Assembly (NCBI GenBank): GCA_024225635.1
Contig: JAAEMK010000863.1
Location: forward strand, 1 to 49,423
Length of the DNA: 49,423 nt
Source: Desulfobacteraceae bacterium
Lineage (GTDB): Bacteria > Desulfobacterota > Desulfobacteria > Desulfobacterales > Desulfobacteraceae
Direction of reading: 5' to 3'
The translations under genes and the position numbers were made by a program. Shown here piece after piece: positions 26,629 through 35,933 of this stretch. The first letter of the stretch is position 1. Every line of letters begins with the position of its first letter. The notes under the pieces were generated by a model. The model saw only the letters and a list, made by a program, of their open reading frames with translations. It ran no database searches and had not been told where the DNA came from.

Positions 26629-27900
26629 TCAACGGGATTGACTGATCCGGGAAATCTTTTCGTGATAGGTCTTAAGCATATCCGCTTCAAATTGTTCATT
26701 AGAGTCATAACTGCGCCCAAAAACCGGCTGCCATAAATCGATATGCTCCATGCACATATAAAAGAAGACAGAGTCTTTCCAGGACTCAGGGAAGGCTTGA
26801 TAAACCGAGGAAAAAAGCTCTTTTTTGATCTCAAAGGGATAGCTCAGTTTCCCGGCGCAATCTTCCATGGGCATCTGGAGAATGGAACTATCCGGCATCC
26901 GCTCCCGGAGCCTCTTCAGAACCGGCTTAATAAAGGTCAGCGTCCCAAGGGAAACCATGACCAGCTCTTCCGGCCGGAAACTGTCTGCAAGACGGGCAAC
27001 CAGGGCCAGATAGTCTTCCCGCCACCCCTCATACCAGACGATGGGGTGAAAATGAAATCCCACCGGAATGCCTTGATCCGCCATTTTCCGGGCACTTTCC
27101 AGCCGTTTGTCCAGGGAGGCCGTCCCCTTCTCCTCATGTTGAATCACCGTGGGACTGTTGAGGGACCAGGTAAAAACCATGTTGGCAGGCGGCCGGTTTT
27201 CCAGGAAATAATCGATCCGGCCGCTTTTGGATTTCATCTCAAGAATCACGTTCGGATGATCCGAGGCAAACCTGCAAAGGGAATCCAATAGTCCGAACCG
27301 GTTTCCCCACATCAGGGAATCGGAAGACTGGCCGGTTCCAATGTGATATTTTTTTTCTTCATCCAGCTCCAGGGTTTCCAGATGGGACTTAAGATTCCGG
27401 ATGAAGCGCACCTGGTTCCCATGGTAAAAGGACTGGATGGAACAGTAACTACAATCAAAACCGCACTGCTGTACCGCATCCAGGGTTTTCAGGTTACAGC
27501 AGCGGGTTTTCTCGGAAGCGACCGGACACTGCCCCATGATACTCCCCTGAAGCTGAACCTCAACCATCTGCTCTTCCGGGAATTTCCGTTCTCCGGCAGA
27601 AAACCGGCTTTCTCCCCCATAACGCTTTTGCCCGTTTTTCAGTTTTTCATACCCTTGCCGGAACTGCTGGAAAATCTTTCCTGTTGCCTGTTTCCCCCGT
27701 ACCCGGCCAACGGCTTCCGGGTTATAAAATTGTTCCAATGATCCGGCTTTCCAGCAGATCAGGTCCGCACTGTATTCGGTCAGCATCTTTAGCTGCTGAA
27801 AGGAAAAAGCATGGGTTTCGGACATGGAGAGCAGCCACTGCTGCTGATCGGCAGGAAGCTTATTAAAAAGCTTAATTTGTAAAAGTTTATTTGTTGTCAT
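26629..27900 (-). CDS. Spore photoproduct lyase-like radical SAM protein
   Basis: 423 residues. The radical SAM cysteines C146, C150 and C153 (CGFDCSYC) sit in the middle of the chain as in the SPL family, with a helical N-terminal part of about 110 residues. HIGTGQSSDSLMW and ILEMKSKSGRIDYFL, WSLNSPTVIQHEEKGTASL and FHFHPIVWYEGW are typical SPL family stretches. True spore photoproduct lyase repairs thymine dimers in spores; members in non-sporulating bacteria have unknown substrates, so DNA repair is only a possibility here. The gene stands alone. Confidence 0.8.
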   Translation of the reverse strand: MTTNKLLQIKLFNKLPADQQQWLLSMSETHAFSFQQLKMLTEYSADLICWKAGSLEQFYNPEAVGRVRGKQATGKIFQQFRQGYEKLKNGQKRYGGESRFSAGERKFPEEQMVEVQLQGSIMGQCPVASEKTRCCNLKTLDAVQQCGFDCSYCSIQSFYHGNQVRFIRNLKSHLETLELDEEKKYHIGTGQSSDSLMWGNRFGLLDSLCRFASDHPNVILEMKSKSGRIDYFLENRPPANMVFTWSLNSPTVIQHEEKGTASLDKRLESARKMADQGIPVGFHFHPIVWYEGWREDYLALVARLADSFRPEELVMVSLGTLTFIKPVLKRLRERMPDSSILQMPMEDCAGKLSYPFEIKKELFSSVYQAFPESWKDSVFFYMCMEHIDLWQPVFGRSYDSNEQFEADMLKTYHEKISRISQSR

Positions 27901-27953
27901 GGCGTCTTTATATCGAAAAAAACAGGAGCAGTCCAGTGCCCGGATACAAACTG

Positions 27954-29936
27954 CTAAATTTCAAACTGATCCACTGTTTTTTTAAGTCCATCCGACAACA
28001 GGCTTAACTCTCCGGAACTGGTATCGACCTTTGTACTATTGTTGAACATCTCGTTTGACGCCTGGTTAATATCCGCTATATCTCTTGCTATTTCATTTGC
28101 AACGGTTGAACTCTGGGTCACATTTTCGGTCACTTCCAGAATCCCCCGGGCAGCCTGACTGACATTGGCCGCTATTTCCCTGGTGGTCACAGACTGTTCT
28201 TCCACAGCCGATGCCACAGTATCTATCATCTCATTCACACTACTGATGGCACCGGTTACCAATTCAATTTCAGAAACCGTTTCCCGGGTGGAATCCTGAA
28301 TGCTTTCAATTTTTTCTTTAATTTCCAGCGTAGCTTCCGCTGTCTGTTTTGCCAGATCTTTGATCTCCCCTGCAACAACGGCAAATCCCTTACCGGCTTC
28401 TCCTGCCCGGGCCGCTTCAATGGTTGCGTTTAAGGCAAGAAGATTGGTCTGCTCTGAAATATCATTAATGGTTTCTACAACATTTCCAATGTCCCGGGCT
28501 GATTTGCTTAGTTTTTTTATGTTTTCAGATGATTTTTTTGTTCGAGAAACAGCCCGATCACTTGTAGCACGGGTTTTTTCTGTGTTTTGGGCAATTTCAC
28601 TAATAGTTGAGGTCATCTCTTCGGCCGCCACGGTAACCATATTTATATTTGTTGAAGATTGTTCGGCTGCCGCGGCTACAGATGAAATATTGGAACTCAT
28701 CTCCTCGGCTGCGGTCGCTACGGCATTGGATCTGGCAGACATTTTTGTTGTACCGTCGGACAGTTGTTTGGAGATGGTTAAAAGATCACCGGAAGAACTG
28801 TCCAGTTTTTCAGAATCCTCTGAAATTTCAATGATTATCCCCTGAAGTTTTTCAATAAAGACATTAAACCATTTGACCAACGTCCCAATTTCGTCCTTAT
28901 TCCTGATTGCAATCCTCTTTGTTAGATCGCCTTCACCGCCGGCAATATCTTCCATGTTCCCGGCGATTGTATTGATGGGATTGATAACATTCCTTTTGAT
29001 AAAAAAGATCAACCCAAGGATAAGAAAAGAAAAAACGCCATATAAAAAACCAAAAAGGGTGAAAATCAGGTTCCTCAGGGAGGTAATACCCTCCATGACG
29101 ATATCGGTTTTTACACCCAGAAGATAAAGCCCGGTATCAGCACCGGAAAATCCTTTGAAAGACCCTTTGAAACATAGATACTTGTCATCAATGATATAAT
29201 TTGTTTCAAGCAGACGCCTGAATATCCCGTCATTGTTAATATATTCAAGAAATTCCTTATCAACATTTTTCTGGTTTAAAATATAATTGAGAATCTTCGG
29301 CTTGTTTTTCATCCCTTTTGCTATATTCAGATATGCATCATCCATGAAATACAAAAAATCAACATCATAAGGTTTCAGGGTCTTTTTTATTGAATTGAGA
29401 CCACCTTCAAAATTTGCAATACCGATGAATTCGCCATCCTCAAGAATCGGGAACAGTCCTTTTAACCTTAATCCCTTTGAAGACATCTCCATTGCGACAA
29501 AAGATTGTCTTGTTTCTTTAACAAGGGAATACCCTTTGGAATAATCCAATTTCTCGCCGTATTTATCCGGGGCCCAGGATTTATAAAAAGATCTCAGTTC
29601 CTTGTCAATCAAATGGACCTGCACATTTTTAAAATCCGTGTTCCCCTTAAAAACCTTGTTGAGCTGATTCAGTATGTCGTTGGTTTTCTTACGGTCATTG
29701 TTCAGAACGGCATTCCTGACCCCTGAATTGTTTGCAACCTGGAGGGCATTGGTCTGCCATACTTTCTTCTTGGCGGCCATTGCAACATCAAAATTCTGCC
29801 TGGCTGCCACCACCGTTTTTTGAATTTGGTCCTGTTTTACATCGTTATAATAGTAAAAGGTACCCATAAGGCTTATGACGAAAATAACGATAAACCCTGC
29901 CAGGCTAATGAGTATCAACTTTGCATTAAGTTTCAT
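27954..29936 (-). CDS. Methyl-accepting chemotaxis protein with double-Cache sensor
   Basis: 660 residues. A first membrane helix (7-29), a periplasmic region (30-288) with [18 protein letters not shown] and VDFLYFMDD typical of dCache_3 sensors, a second helix (about 291-313), HAMP (about 315-365, [20 protein letters not shown]) and a long cytoplasmic coiled coil. The hairpin tip that binds CheA/CheW is complete ([20 protein letters not shown], 492-511). It reports an extracellular ligand, of unknown identity, to the flagellar or other chemosensory system. No che genes are adjacent. Confidence 0.93.
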   Translation of the reverse strand: MKLNAKLILISLAGFIVIFVISLMGTFYYYNDVKQDQIQKTVVAARQNFDVAMAAKKKVWQTNALQVANNSGVRNAVLNNDRKKTNDILNQLNKVFKGNTDFKNVQVHLIDKELRSFYKSWAPDKYGEKLDYSKGYSLVKETRQSFVAMEMSSKGLRLKGLFPILEDGEFIGIANFEGGLNSIKKTLKPYDVDFLYFMDDAYLNIAKGMKNKPKILNYILNQKNVDKEFLEYINNDGIFRRLLETNYIIDDKYLCFKGSFKGFSGADTGLYLLGVKTDIVMEGITSLRNLIFTLFGFLYGVFSFLILGLIFFIKRNVINPINTIAGNMEDIAGGEGDLTKRIAIRNKDEIGTLVKWFNVFIEKLQGIIIEISEDSEKLDSSSGDLLTISKQLSDGTTKMSARSNAVATAAEEMSSNISSVAAAAEQSSTNINMVTVAAEEMTSTISEIAQNTEKTRATSDRAVSRTKKSSENIKKLSKSARDIGNVVETINDISEQTNLLALNATIEAARAGEAGKGFAVVAGEIKDLAKQTAEATLEIKEKIESIQDSTRETVSEIELVTGAISSVNEMIDTVASAVEEQSVTTREIAANVSQAARGILEVTENVTQSSTVANEIARDIADINQASNEMFNNSTKVDTSSGELSLLSDGLKKTVDQFEI

Positions 29937-30120
29937 GGTGTTATGGCTCCATACGGGGTTATATGATTTTTAATCATGTTGGATTTCAGGATATTATTGA
30001 TACGAGCAAGTCAGTCAAGAATATGACCATTATTTACAACTCCGGGATGAGCTGCCTCACCAAAAGAATGATGTAAAACCATAGCACAAAAAGGCACAAA
30101 AAAAAACCAAATTTCGGTTG

Positions 30121-31467
30121 TCAGGAAACGATCATGATCTGCAGATCGCAAACATTGGTATTTGTGGGGCCTGTAACATAGAGCAGGCCTTTTTCCTTTA
30201 GATAATGATAGGAGTCGTTATTTTTCAGACACTCGTTGATCTCCGATCCGGCTTCCGGCGCAGGGTCGAGCATCTCCAGGCAGGCAAAGCCGCCTGCCGC
30301 ATCCGTGGGACCGTCATTGCCGTCGGTTGCGGCGGACAGGAAATAAACCCCTTCCATGGCACTTCTGTTTTCGGCTATGTACTTTAAAAAAGCCAGCGCC
30401 ATCTCCTGGTTGCGGCCGCCCTTGCCCGTCCCTTTTATGGTGACGGTGGTCTCTCCCCCGGCAATGATGCAGGCAGGCCTTTTGGCCAGCAGTTCGCTCC
30501 TTTTGATATCCATGCAGATGCCTGCGTAATTGGCGGCGGCCACCTTTGCCTCGCCCATGATCTGGGAAGAGAGCACAACGGTATTGAACCGCATCTCCCT
30601 GGCCTTGGCCGCCGCTTCCCTGACTGCTACAATATTGCTTCCGATGATGAAATTATGGTTCCCGGCAAAGATGGAACCGCCCTTTTTCGGGGTTTCCAGG
30701 GAATCGTCGGTAACGCCTTTTAACAGATAGGCCCGGACCCTGGCCGGAACCTTGTCCGCAAGTTCGTACTTTTCCAGGATATCAACGGCATCGCCAAAGG
30801 TTGTATCATCATGGGAGGTGAGACCGGAAGCGATGGAATCGAGCCTGTCTCCGATCACATCGGATAGAATCAGGTTGACGGAAACAGCGGGCGACACCGC
30901 CTGGATCAACCGGCCGCCCTTGATGGATGACAAATGCTTTCTTACGCAGTTTATCTCGCAGATATCAGCGCCGCAGGCAAGCAGCATTTCAGTGACGCCG
31001 CGCTTATCCCGGTCGGTTATCTCTTTCACCGGCATGGAAAGAAGAGCGGACCCTCCGCCCGAGATCAGGCAGATCACCAGGCACTCTTCGGTCAGCTCCC
31101 GGCAGAGGCCATGGATCTCTTCGGCTGCCCTGCGGCTGTTTTCATCAGGCACCGGATGGGCGGCTTCAATCACCTTGATCCGGGTCAGCTTTTCGGAATG
31201 ACCGTATTTAACCGAGATAACGCCGCCCGTGATCCTGTCCCCCAGCAGCCCTTCCATGGCAAGGGCCATTCTTGCCGTGGCCTTGCCTGCGCCGACAATG
31301 TAGATCTTTTTGAACTTTGAAAGATCAAAGGCATGCTCTTTACCATCATGGGTGACGGACAGAAAATCTCCTTTGACCGCCACCTTGTTCAGAATGATTT
31401 CATTGGGGTCAACACTCTTGAGCCCGGCTTCAAATATGGATTTCAGGTTTTCAATCGGTTTAATCAT
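30121..31467 (-). CDS. Glycerate 2-kinase (GckA/TtuD, MOFRL family)
   Basis: 448 residues. The enzyme phosphorylates D-glycerate to 2-phosphoglycerate. IYIVGAGKATARMALAME, HPVPDENS, CLISGGGSALLSMP and the C-terminal GGRNQEMALAFL with ATDGNDGPTDAAGG are characteristic of the class. Its start overlaps the TPR gene by four bases (ATGA), so it is the last gene of the operon with a FadR-type regulator, MBL protein and GntP permease. That context suggests uptake of glycerate or a related sugar acid and its entry to glycolysis. Confidence 0.92.
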   Translation of the reverse strand: MIKPIENLKSIFEAGLKSVDPNEIILNKVAVKGDFLSVTHDGKEHAFDLSKFKKIYIVGAGKATARMALAMEGLLGDRITGGVISVKYGHSEKLTRIKVIEAAHPVPDENSRRAAEEIHGLCRELTEECLVICLISGGGSALLSMPVKEITDRDKRGVTEMLLACGADICEINCVRKHLSSIKGGRLIQAVSPAVSVNLILSDVIGDRLDSIASGLTSHDDTTFGDAVDILEKYELADKVPARVRAYLLKGVTDDSLETPKKGGSIFAGNHNFIIGSNIVAVREAAAKAREMRFNTVVLSSQIMGEAKVAAANYAGICMDIKRSELLAKRPACIIAGGETTVTIKGTGKGGRNQEMALAFLKYIAENRSAMEGVYFLSAATDGNDGPTDAAGGFACLEMLDPAPEAGSEINECLKNNDSYHYLKEKGLLYVTGPTNTNVCDLQIMIVS

Positions 31468-32123
31468 TGGGCTTCATCCTTCCGGCTTGAGATCGCTCTT
31501 TCTATTTTTTTGAGATTCTGTCCTATGGCCGGAAGTCCCGACAATTCATAGGCTTGCTTAAAGTATTTCCCGGCTTTTTCCAGATCCTTTTGCCGTTCAC
31601 AACAGACGCCCGCATTGTTAAGGGCCTGGACATTTGTCGGATCTTTCCCAATTGCTTTTGTGTAGTAATCCAGGGCCCCTGCAAGATCGTTATTTTGCTC
31701 GGCCCGTATCCCTTTTTTACAAAGGGCGTAACTTGCGGCGGCATCCCTGAAACGGTCCTTATTTTCGCAGATCCTGATCCGTTCCCTGACCGATGGCAGA
31801 TCCGGTTCTCCTGAGGCCAGACCCTCAGCAAGCCGGTAATGGCATAAGCTTTTTTCAGCGTCCTGGAGCGCATAGTACACATCGGCAAGAACTTTAATCC
31901 GGCTGTAGCTGCCGCCAAACTTTTCAAGTTCCCGGAGATAACAGGTTTCAGCCCGCTTAAAGTCACCGGAGGCAAGATAAACCATCCCCAGGTTGTGGTT
32001 TGTTCCCATGGACTCCCCGGTACGCTTGCGAATCTTTAAAAAATACTTCTCGGCTTTTCCATATTGTTCCGATACCAGGGCATTGAAGCCAAGCCTTGCA
32101 TAAAGCCTGTCAAGAATTTTCAT
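31464..32123 (-). CDS. Tetratricopeptide repeat protein
   Basis: 219 residues from ATG 32123, which is preceded by AAGGGG; the frame extends 16 codons further without a better start. Several TPR helices are visible: ALVSEQYGKAEKYFLKI, NLGMVYLASGDFKRAETCY, LADVYYALQDAEKSLCHY, AEQNNDLAGALDYYTKAI, and ALNNAGVCCERQKDLEKAGK. No signal peptide or membrane anchor. It overlaps the glycerate kinase start by four bases. TPR proteins mediate protein contacts; why one sits between a permease and a kinase is unclear. Confidence 0.85.
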   Translation of the reverse strand: MKILDRLYARLGFNALVSEQYGKAEKYFLKIRKRTGESMGTNHNLGMVYLASGDFKRAETCYLRELEKFGGSYSRIKVLADVYYALQDAEKSLCHYRLAEGLASGEPDLPSVRERIRICENKDRFRDAAASYALCKKGIRAEQNNDLAGALDYYTKAIGKDPTNVQALNNAGVCCERQKDLEKAGKYFKQAYELSGLPAIGQNLKKIERAISSRKDEAQ

Positions 32124-32229
32124 AAACGCACAACCCCTTGTTATAGTGCCGGTCAAATGACGTGATGCCAACCTTACCCTTATTGATAAGTATCGGTATC
32201 AATTGCTCTGACCGGAACTATAAGCTAAA

Positions 32230-32257
32230 AGCGGAAAGCAACAACCGGCTTTCAGCT
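32230..32257 (-). terminator. Hairpin after gntP-like gene
   Basis: On the minus strand AGCTGAAAGC and GCTTTCCGCT form a ten-base stem with one mismatch and an eight-base loop, followed by TTTTAGC. It is ten bases beyond the permease stop and could reduce read-through to the TPR and kinase genes. Confidence 0.4.
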
Positions 32258-32266
32258 CCTGAATGA

Positions 32267-33610
32267 TTACACAAATACCATGGCCAGCATTTGAATAATG
32301 AACATTGCCGTCACCCCCTGTACCAGGGTCACACCGGTCTGGCACTTGTAGGCGATGGAAGTATCCATGTCGGAGAACTGGGACACCACCCAGAAGTAAC
32401 TGTCATTGGCATGGGATACGGTCATGGAACCGGCGCCGATGGCCATGACGGTAAGCACCTTGGCAAACTCGGTGGTAAACCCCATTTTAACCATCAACGG
32501 CGCCACCATTGCCGATGTCACGATCATGGAAACGGTGGAAGCGCCCATGGCGGTCTTTAAGATCATCGCGATGATAAAGGGAATGAGCAAACCGATATTG
32601 TACTGCAGGAGAGAGGAACTCAGCACCTCAGCCAGGGGCAGCTCCCTCAACACCTGTCCCAGGGCTCCGCCGGCACCGGTGATCGCCAGGATGGACGCCG
32701 CGCTTGTGATACCGGTGGAGGTGAATGCGAAACTGTCGCCGGGCTTCCGGTCCGGCACAAGAAGGAGCGATGCGCCCACGCCAAGGAGCAATGCCGTGAC
32801 AGGATTACCGATAAAATCAAGAAAATCCTTCACATTCCCTTCTCCAAAAGGATGCACGGGAAAATCCGCAATGGATTTGAACGCAATCAGAATGATGGGC
32901 ACGGCAATGGGAGCAAATGATTTCACGGCGCCCGGCAGTTCGCCGTACTTTTCCAGCAGATCATCCAGGGTAACATCGGGATTGGCATCGATGCTGTACC
33001 GTCTGGCAAACCTGGTTGCATAAAGATAGCCTGCCATCATCACAGGAATCGAGATTCCAAGACCGATGAGGATGGTCAGCCCGAGATCGGCACGGAGAGT
33101 GTCGGCCATGATAATCGGTCCCGGAGTGGGGGGCACAAGGCAATGGGTGGCATACAACCCGCTGCTCAGGGCCGTCGCCATGATGGCAAGGGAGGTGCCG
33201 GTCTTCTCGGCCAGCGCCCTGCTGATGGGGGAAAGAATAACAAAACCGGAATCACAGAATACCGGGATACTTGTGACATACCCGGTGAGGCTCATGGTGA
33301 GAGGGGCTTTATCCTTACCAACGGCTTTCAGGATCGTATTGGCCATGGTCAGGGCCGCCCCGGTCTTCTCGAGGATCACACCGATGATGGTTCCGCAGAT
33401 GATGACGATACCGATGTTGCCAAGGATGCCGCCAAATCCTTTTTTTATCAGCCCGATAACGGTATCCACCGGCAGGCCTGTGACCGTTCCGACAAAATAG
33501 GCGGCCAGGATCAAGACAATGAAAGGATGCCATTTTAACCTGGAGATCAATATCACCATTCCGATAACCGCTACCAAAATTGCGCCGAACAATCCCATTC
33601 CACTGACCAT
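32267..33610 (-). CDS. GntP-family gluconate/glycerate-type permease
   Basis: 447 residues, about twelve membrane segments. The family pattern is clear: LKWHPFIVLILAAYFVGTVT near the N-terminus, KTGAALTMANTILKAVGKDK, HCLVPPTPGPIIMADTL, and the C-terminal SHANDSYFWVVSQFSDMD. GntP proteins are proton symporters for gluconate, glycerate and related hydroxy acids. The neighbouring glycerate kinase points to glycerate or an acid that gives it, but the substrate is not fixed by sequence. It follows the MBL gene by 35 bases. Confidence 0.92.
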   Translation of the reverse strand: MVSGMGLFGAILVAVIGMVILISRLKWHPFIVLILAAYFVGTVTGLPVDTVIGLIKKGFGGILGNIGIVIICGTIIGVILEKTGAALTMANTILKAVGKDKAPLTMSLTGYVTSIPVFCDSGFVILSPISRALAEKTGTSLAIMATALSSGLYATHCLVPPTPGPIIMADTLRADLGLTILIGLGISIPVMMAGYLYATRFARRYSIDANPDVTLDDLLEKYGELPGAVKSFAPIAVPIILIAFKSIADFPVHPFGEGNVKDFLDFIGNPVTALLLGVGASLLLVPDRKPGDSFAFTSTGITSAASILAITGAGGALGQVLRELPLAEVLSSSLLQYNIGLLIPFIIAMILKTAMGASTVSMIVTSAMVAPLMVKMGFTTEFAKVLTVMAIGAGSMTVSHANDSYFWVVSQFSDMDTSIAYKCQTGVTLVQGVTAMFIIQMLAMVFV

Positions 33611-33645
33611 AACGTTTTCCTTTGCTGATTTGTCTTTTTTTTCAG

Positions 33646-34485
33646 TTAAACTGCAAACCTTGTCCCTGTACTATTGTGAAAGAACCGGCTTCCCAACCGG
33701 GATTTTATGTAATCTAAACGGTCAGCGCCACCGCTGCAGTGGGAGATGCCTATCACCGGAATATCCTGGTCCAGCAAAAAGTCCATTGTCTTCTCGAGCC
33801 GTTCCTGGTTGGCCTCAACCAGGTGGGTGCCACCGATAACCCCATGGATGTCCTCCTCAAAACGGCCCTTTATGGAATTGAGAATATTTATCAGACCGGG
33901 ATGGGAACACCCCAGAACCACCACCAGTCCCTTTTCCGATTTCACCACCATCACCTGCTCATCGCAAAACTCATCAATCACCTCGGCGCCGTCCCGCTCG
34001 ATCCTGAACCGCGGATTCAACTGCTCCATGGGACAGGTTCGCTCAAAACCTGAAACGGAAAAGACCCCCGGGGCCACCTCCTTGACATGGTCATGGACGA
34101 TTTCAATGGATACCCCTGCCGCAACAAGCTCTTCCCGGGTGAACCCATTGCCAAGGAACTCTGAATGGTTGCCATTGACCCCATATTTTTTATTGAAAAA
34201 CCCGGGTTTGACCACAAGCCGTGCATCCCTGTTAAAAGCCTGGTCCACAAACGCCTTGTATCCGCCGGAATGATCATAATGGCCGTGGCTGATGAGCACC
34301 TGGTCAACCGCCTTCAGATCCATTGCCAGCAATTCGGCATTGTGGATGAACCTGGACGAAGCCCCTGTGTCGAACAGAATGGTTGCGTTTCCGGCCTTGA
34401 CAAGGAAGGACAAACCGTGTTCGGACCGGAGCTGATGATGTTCTCCCAATGTATTTTCAACAAGGGTCGTAATTTCTACCTTCAT
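33646..34485 (-). CDS. Metallo-beta-lactamase fold hydrolase
   Basis: 279 residues. H67, H69, D71 and H72 (SHGHYDHSGG) form the metal site, with DTGASSRF ahead and LGCSHPGLINIL and GGTHLVEA behind. The subgroup includes proteins annotated as the methanopterin pathway enzyme (7,8-dihydropterin-6-methyl... synthase-like), but that name is often over-extended. It overlaps the FadR-type regulator by four bases, so it is the second gene of the operon. Its reaction on a sugar acid or lactone is possible but unproven. Confidence 0.85.
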   Translation of the reverse strand: MKVEITTLVENTLGEHHQLRSEHGLSFLVKAGNATILFDTGASSRFIHNAELLAMDLKAVDQVLISHGHYDHSGGYKAFVDQAFNRDARLVVKPGFFNKKYGVNGNHSEFLGNGFTREELVAAGVSIEIVHDHVKEVAPGVFSVSGFERTCPMEQLNPRFRIERDGAEVIDEFCDEQVMVVKSEKGLVVVLGCSHPGLINILNSIKGRFEEDIHGVIGGTHLVEANQERLEKTMDFLLDQDIPVIGISHCSGGADRLDYIKSRLGSRFFHNSTGTRFAV

Positions 34486-35168
34486 GATGCATTTCCCTTT
34501 TTATAATAGTTCTCAATATCGTGAAGGGCGTTTCTCAGGTGGTCCTCCATCTTTGACGACGCCTCGTCCCTGTTCCGGGACCGCAGGGCGTTAAGGATCT
34601 CTCCGTGCTCGATCACGGTCGAAGTGTGGCGCTCCGGCACCTGGAGACTGCAGATCCAGCCCTTGGTCAATTCCGAAACAATTGTCTCCATGATCTGCTT
34701 CAGGGTTGAGTTCCCGGACAGCATGGCGATCTTATTGTGAAAATCCTTGTCCAGTTGAATGGCCTTGTCGATGTCTTTATCCCTGATGGCCGCTTCGTAC
34801 CCCCGATGAATCCGTTCAAATTCATCAATGTGTTTGTCCGTGAGGGCATTTACAGCCCTTGAGGCCGCATGGGACTCCACAAGGATACGGACATCAAACA
34901 ACTCCTCAATGGACTCATGGTGGTGCTCAAACCAGCCGGCAACGGTTTCGGAAAGAAAAATGCCCTTGCCCTGACGGACGGTCACCCTGCCCTGGAGTTC
35001 AAGCATCCGCACCGCTTCCCGAACCGAGGTCCGGCTCACCTCAAGGCGCTTGGCCAGCTGATTCTCAGACGGCAGTTTATCCCCGGGCTGCATATTTTCA
35101 GATGTGATCATCCCTTCAATGGCTTCGACGATCATGGTCGAAATCCGCATCTTTTTGATCGGTTTCAT
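34482..35168 (-). CDS. FadR-subfamily GntR transcriptional regulator
   Basis: 228 residues from ATG 35168, which has AAGGGAGCGG before it; upstream frame to 35237 lacks a ribosome site and would cover the operator. A winged helix domain (about 8-70, GDKLPSENQLAKRLEVSRTS ... REAVRMLE) is followed by an FCD ligand domain with DKDFHNKIAMLSGN. It probably represses its own operon (MBL, GntP, TPR, glycerate kinase) until a carboxylic acid binds. The palindrome at 35196-35206 matches the subfamily consensus TNGTNNNACNA and lies 27 bases before the start. Confidence 0.93.
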   Translation of the reverse strand: MKPIKKMRISTMIVEAIEGMITSENMQPGDKLPSENQLAKRLEVSRTSVREAVRMLELQGRVTVRQGKGIFLSETVAGWFEHHHESIEELFDVRILVESHAASRAVNALTDKHIDEFERIHRGYEAAIRDKDIDKAIQLDKDFHNKIAMLSGNSTLKQIMETIVSELTKGWICSLQVPERHTSTVIEHGEILNALRSRNRDEASSKMEDHLRNALHDIENYYKKGNAS

Positions 35169-35195
35169 AATCCGCTCCCTTGTAATATTGTCCAC

Positions 35196-35220
35196 TTGTC
35201 CGACAACCAACAAGCGGACA
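35196..35220. promoter_or_regulatory. FadR/GntR-type operator
   Basis: TTGTC-C-GACAA (35196-35206) is a perfect palindrome fitting TNGTNNNACNA. TTGTCCG at its left is also inverted against CGGACAA at 35214-35220, and a further TTGTCC lies at 35188. A minus-strand TTGACA (35246-35241) lies about 35 bases upstream of the site, so binding would block transcription start. Confidence 0.65.
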
Positions 35221-35399
35221 AAAGCATAACATAACAATTATGTCAAACACAAAAACAGAATATCCGATTTTTCCCCGGTGAACATTTTTCAGGCCCGCTG
35301 AGTTATCAGGCATCGAAAGTAATGTTAGTCAACAGATTCAACCGATCCTACTATTTTAATAAACGATGAAGGAGAAGCCGGACAAAATACATATTTTTG

Positions 35400-35452
35400 T
35401 TGACAGCTACATCGACCTTCGTTATATACTATCTTCGAACCAAGTAGCTGTC
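35400..35452 (+). promoter_or_regulatory. Promoter of the decayed marR copy, with flanking inverted repeat
   Basis: TTGACA (35400-35405), 17 bases, TATATA (35423-35428): a good sigma-70 promoter, collinear with the one before intact marR (36562-36590). GACAGCTAC (35402-35410) and GTAGCTGTC (35444-35452) are a perfect nine-base inverted pair flanking the -10, a plausible operator not evident in the intact copy. Confidence 0.6.
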
Positions 35453-35464
35453 TTTTGAAAAAAT

Positions 35465-35542
35465 ATGGCAAACGACAAAAGAACAGATGACCGGATCAAT
35501 AATTTTAACCAGGCCTTTCATATGCTTTGGTTAAAACCATGA
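35465..35542 (+). pseudogene. Decayed 5' fragment of a marR paralogue
   Basis: The 25-codon frame beginning MANDKRTDDRINNFNQAF is collinear with the start of the intact MarR gene (36627 on). After LWLK a base is missing relative to the intact copy, giving a stop. The match continues weakly out of frame to about 35555, then jumps to sequence that in the intact copy lies beyond the marR terminator (35568 on matches 37139 on), so about 400 bases of the coding region are lost. Confidence 0.8.
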
Positions 35543-35567
35543 CCACAGGACCGGGTTTTTTTAACAA

Positions 35568-35586
35568 ATTACAACGAAATTAGAAC
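35568..35586 (+). repeat. Conserved 19-base element, copy 1
   Basis: ATTACAACGAA-A-TTAG-A-AC corresponds to ATTACAACGAA-G-TTAG-C-AC at 37139-37157. In both places it is about 100-130 bases upstream of a gene start with a strong ribosome site (35698 and 37260) and is followed by a T-rich stretch. It may be the target site of the MarR regulator. Confidence 0.55.
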
Positions 35587-35697
35587 AAAACCCTTTTAGA
35601 TCCTTTTAGAGTTTCGGTTATTTTTTTTATCCATCTGATAAAAAAACCGGGCAGAAGAGACAATTCTTAAAACATTAATTGAATGGAGGAAACAAAA

Positions 35698-35820
35698 ATG
35701 AAGAAAAAACTCACTTTTCCACCTTTTTACTTTTTAGGCATCATTATAAAAAATGTTGCCATACCGGGTTTATCGCCTACCCGCAGTCACCCATTAAGCC
35801 GTTTCAATCCATTATTCTAA
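35698..35820 (+). CDS. Possible 40-residue ORF after the decayed marR leader
   Basis: ATG 35698 is preceded by GGAGGA at a good distance, and 40 codons follow (MKKKLTFPPFYFLGI ... to a stop at 35820). The product is basic then hydrophobic, with no known family. Its position matches that of the molybdopterin gene relative to the intact marR, so it may be the remaining start of a lost target gene. It could equally be non-functional. Confidence 0.3.
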   Translation: MKKKLTFPPFYFLGIIIKNVAIPGLSPTRSHPLSRFNPLF

Positions 35821-35933
35821 AATGAAAGTGGTAATAAATGCATTCAGTTGGCAGTACCTATGTTTGGTAAATTTCGATTAAAAGTTACATGTATTGAAAA
35901 TATTACACAATTCTCTTGAAAGGAAAAAATAAC

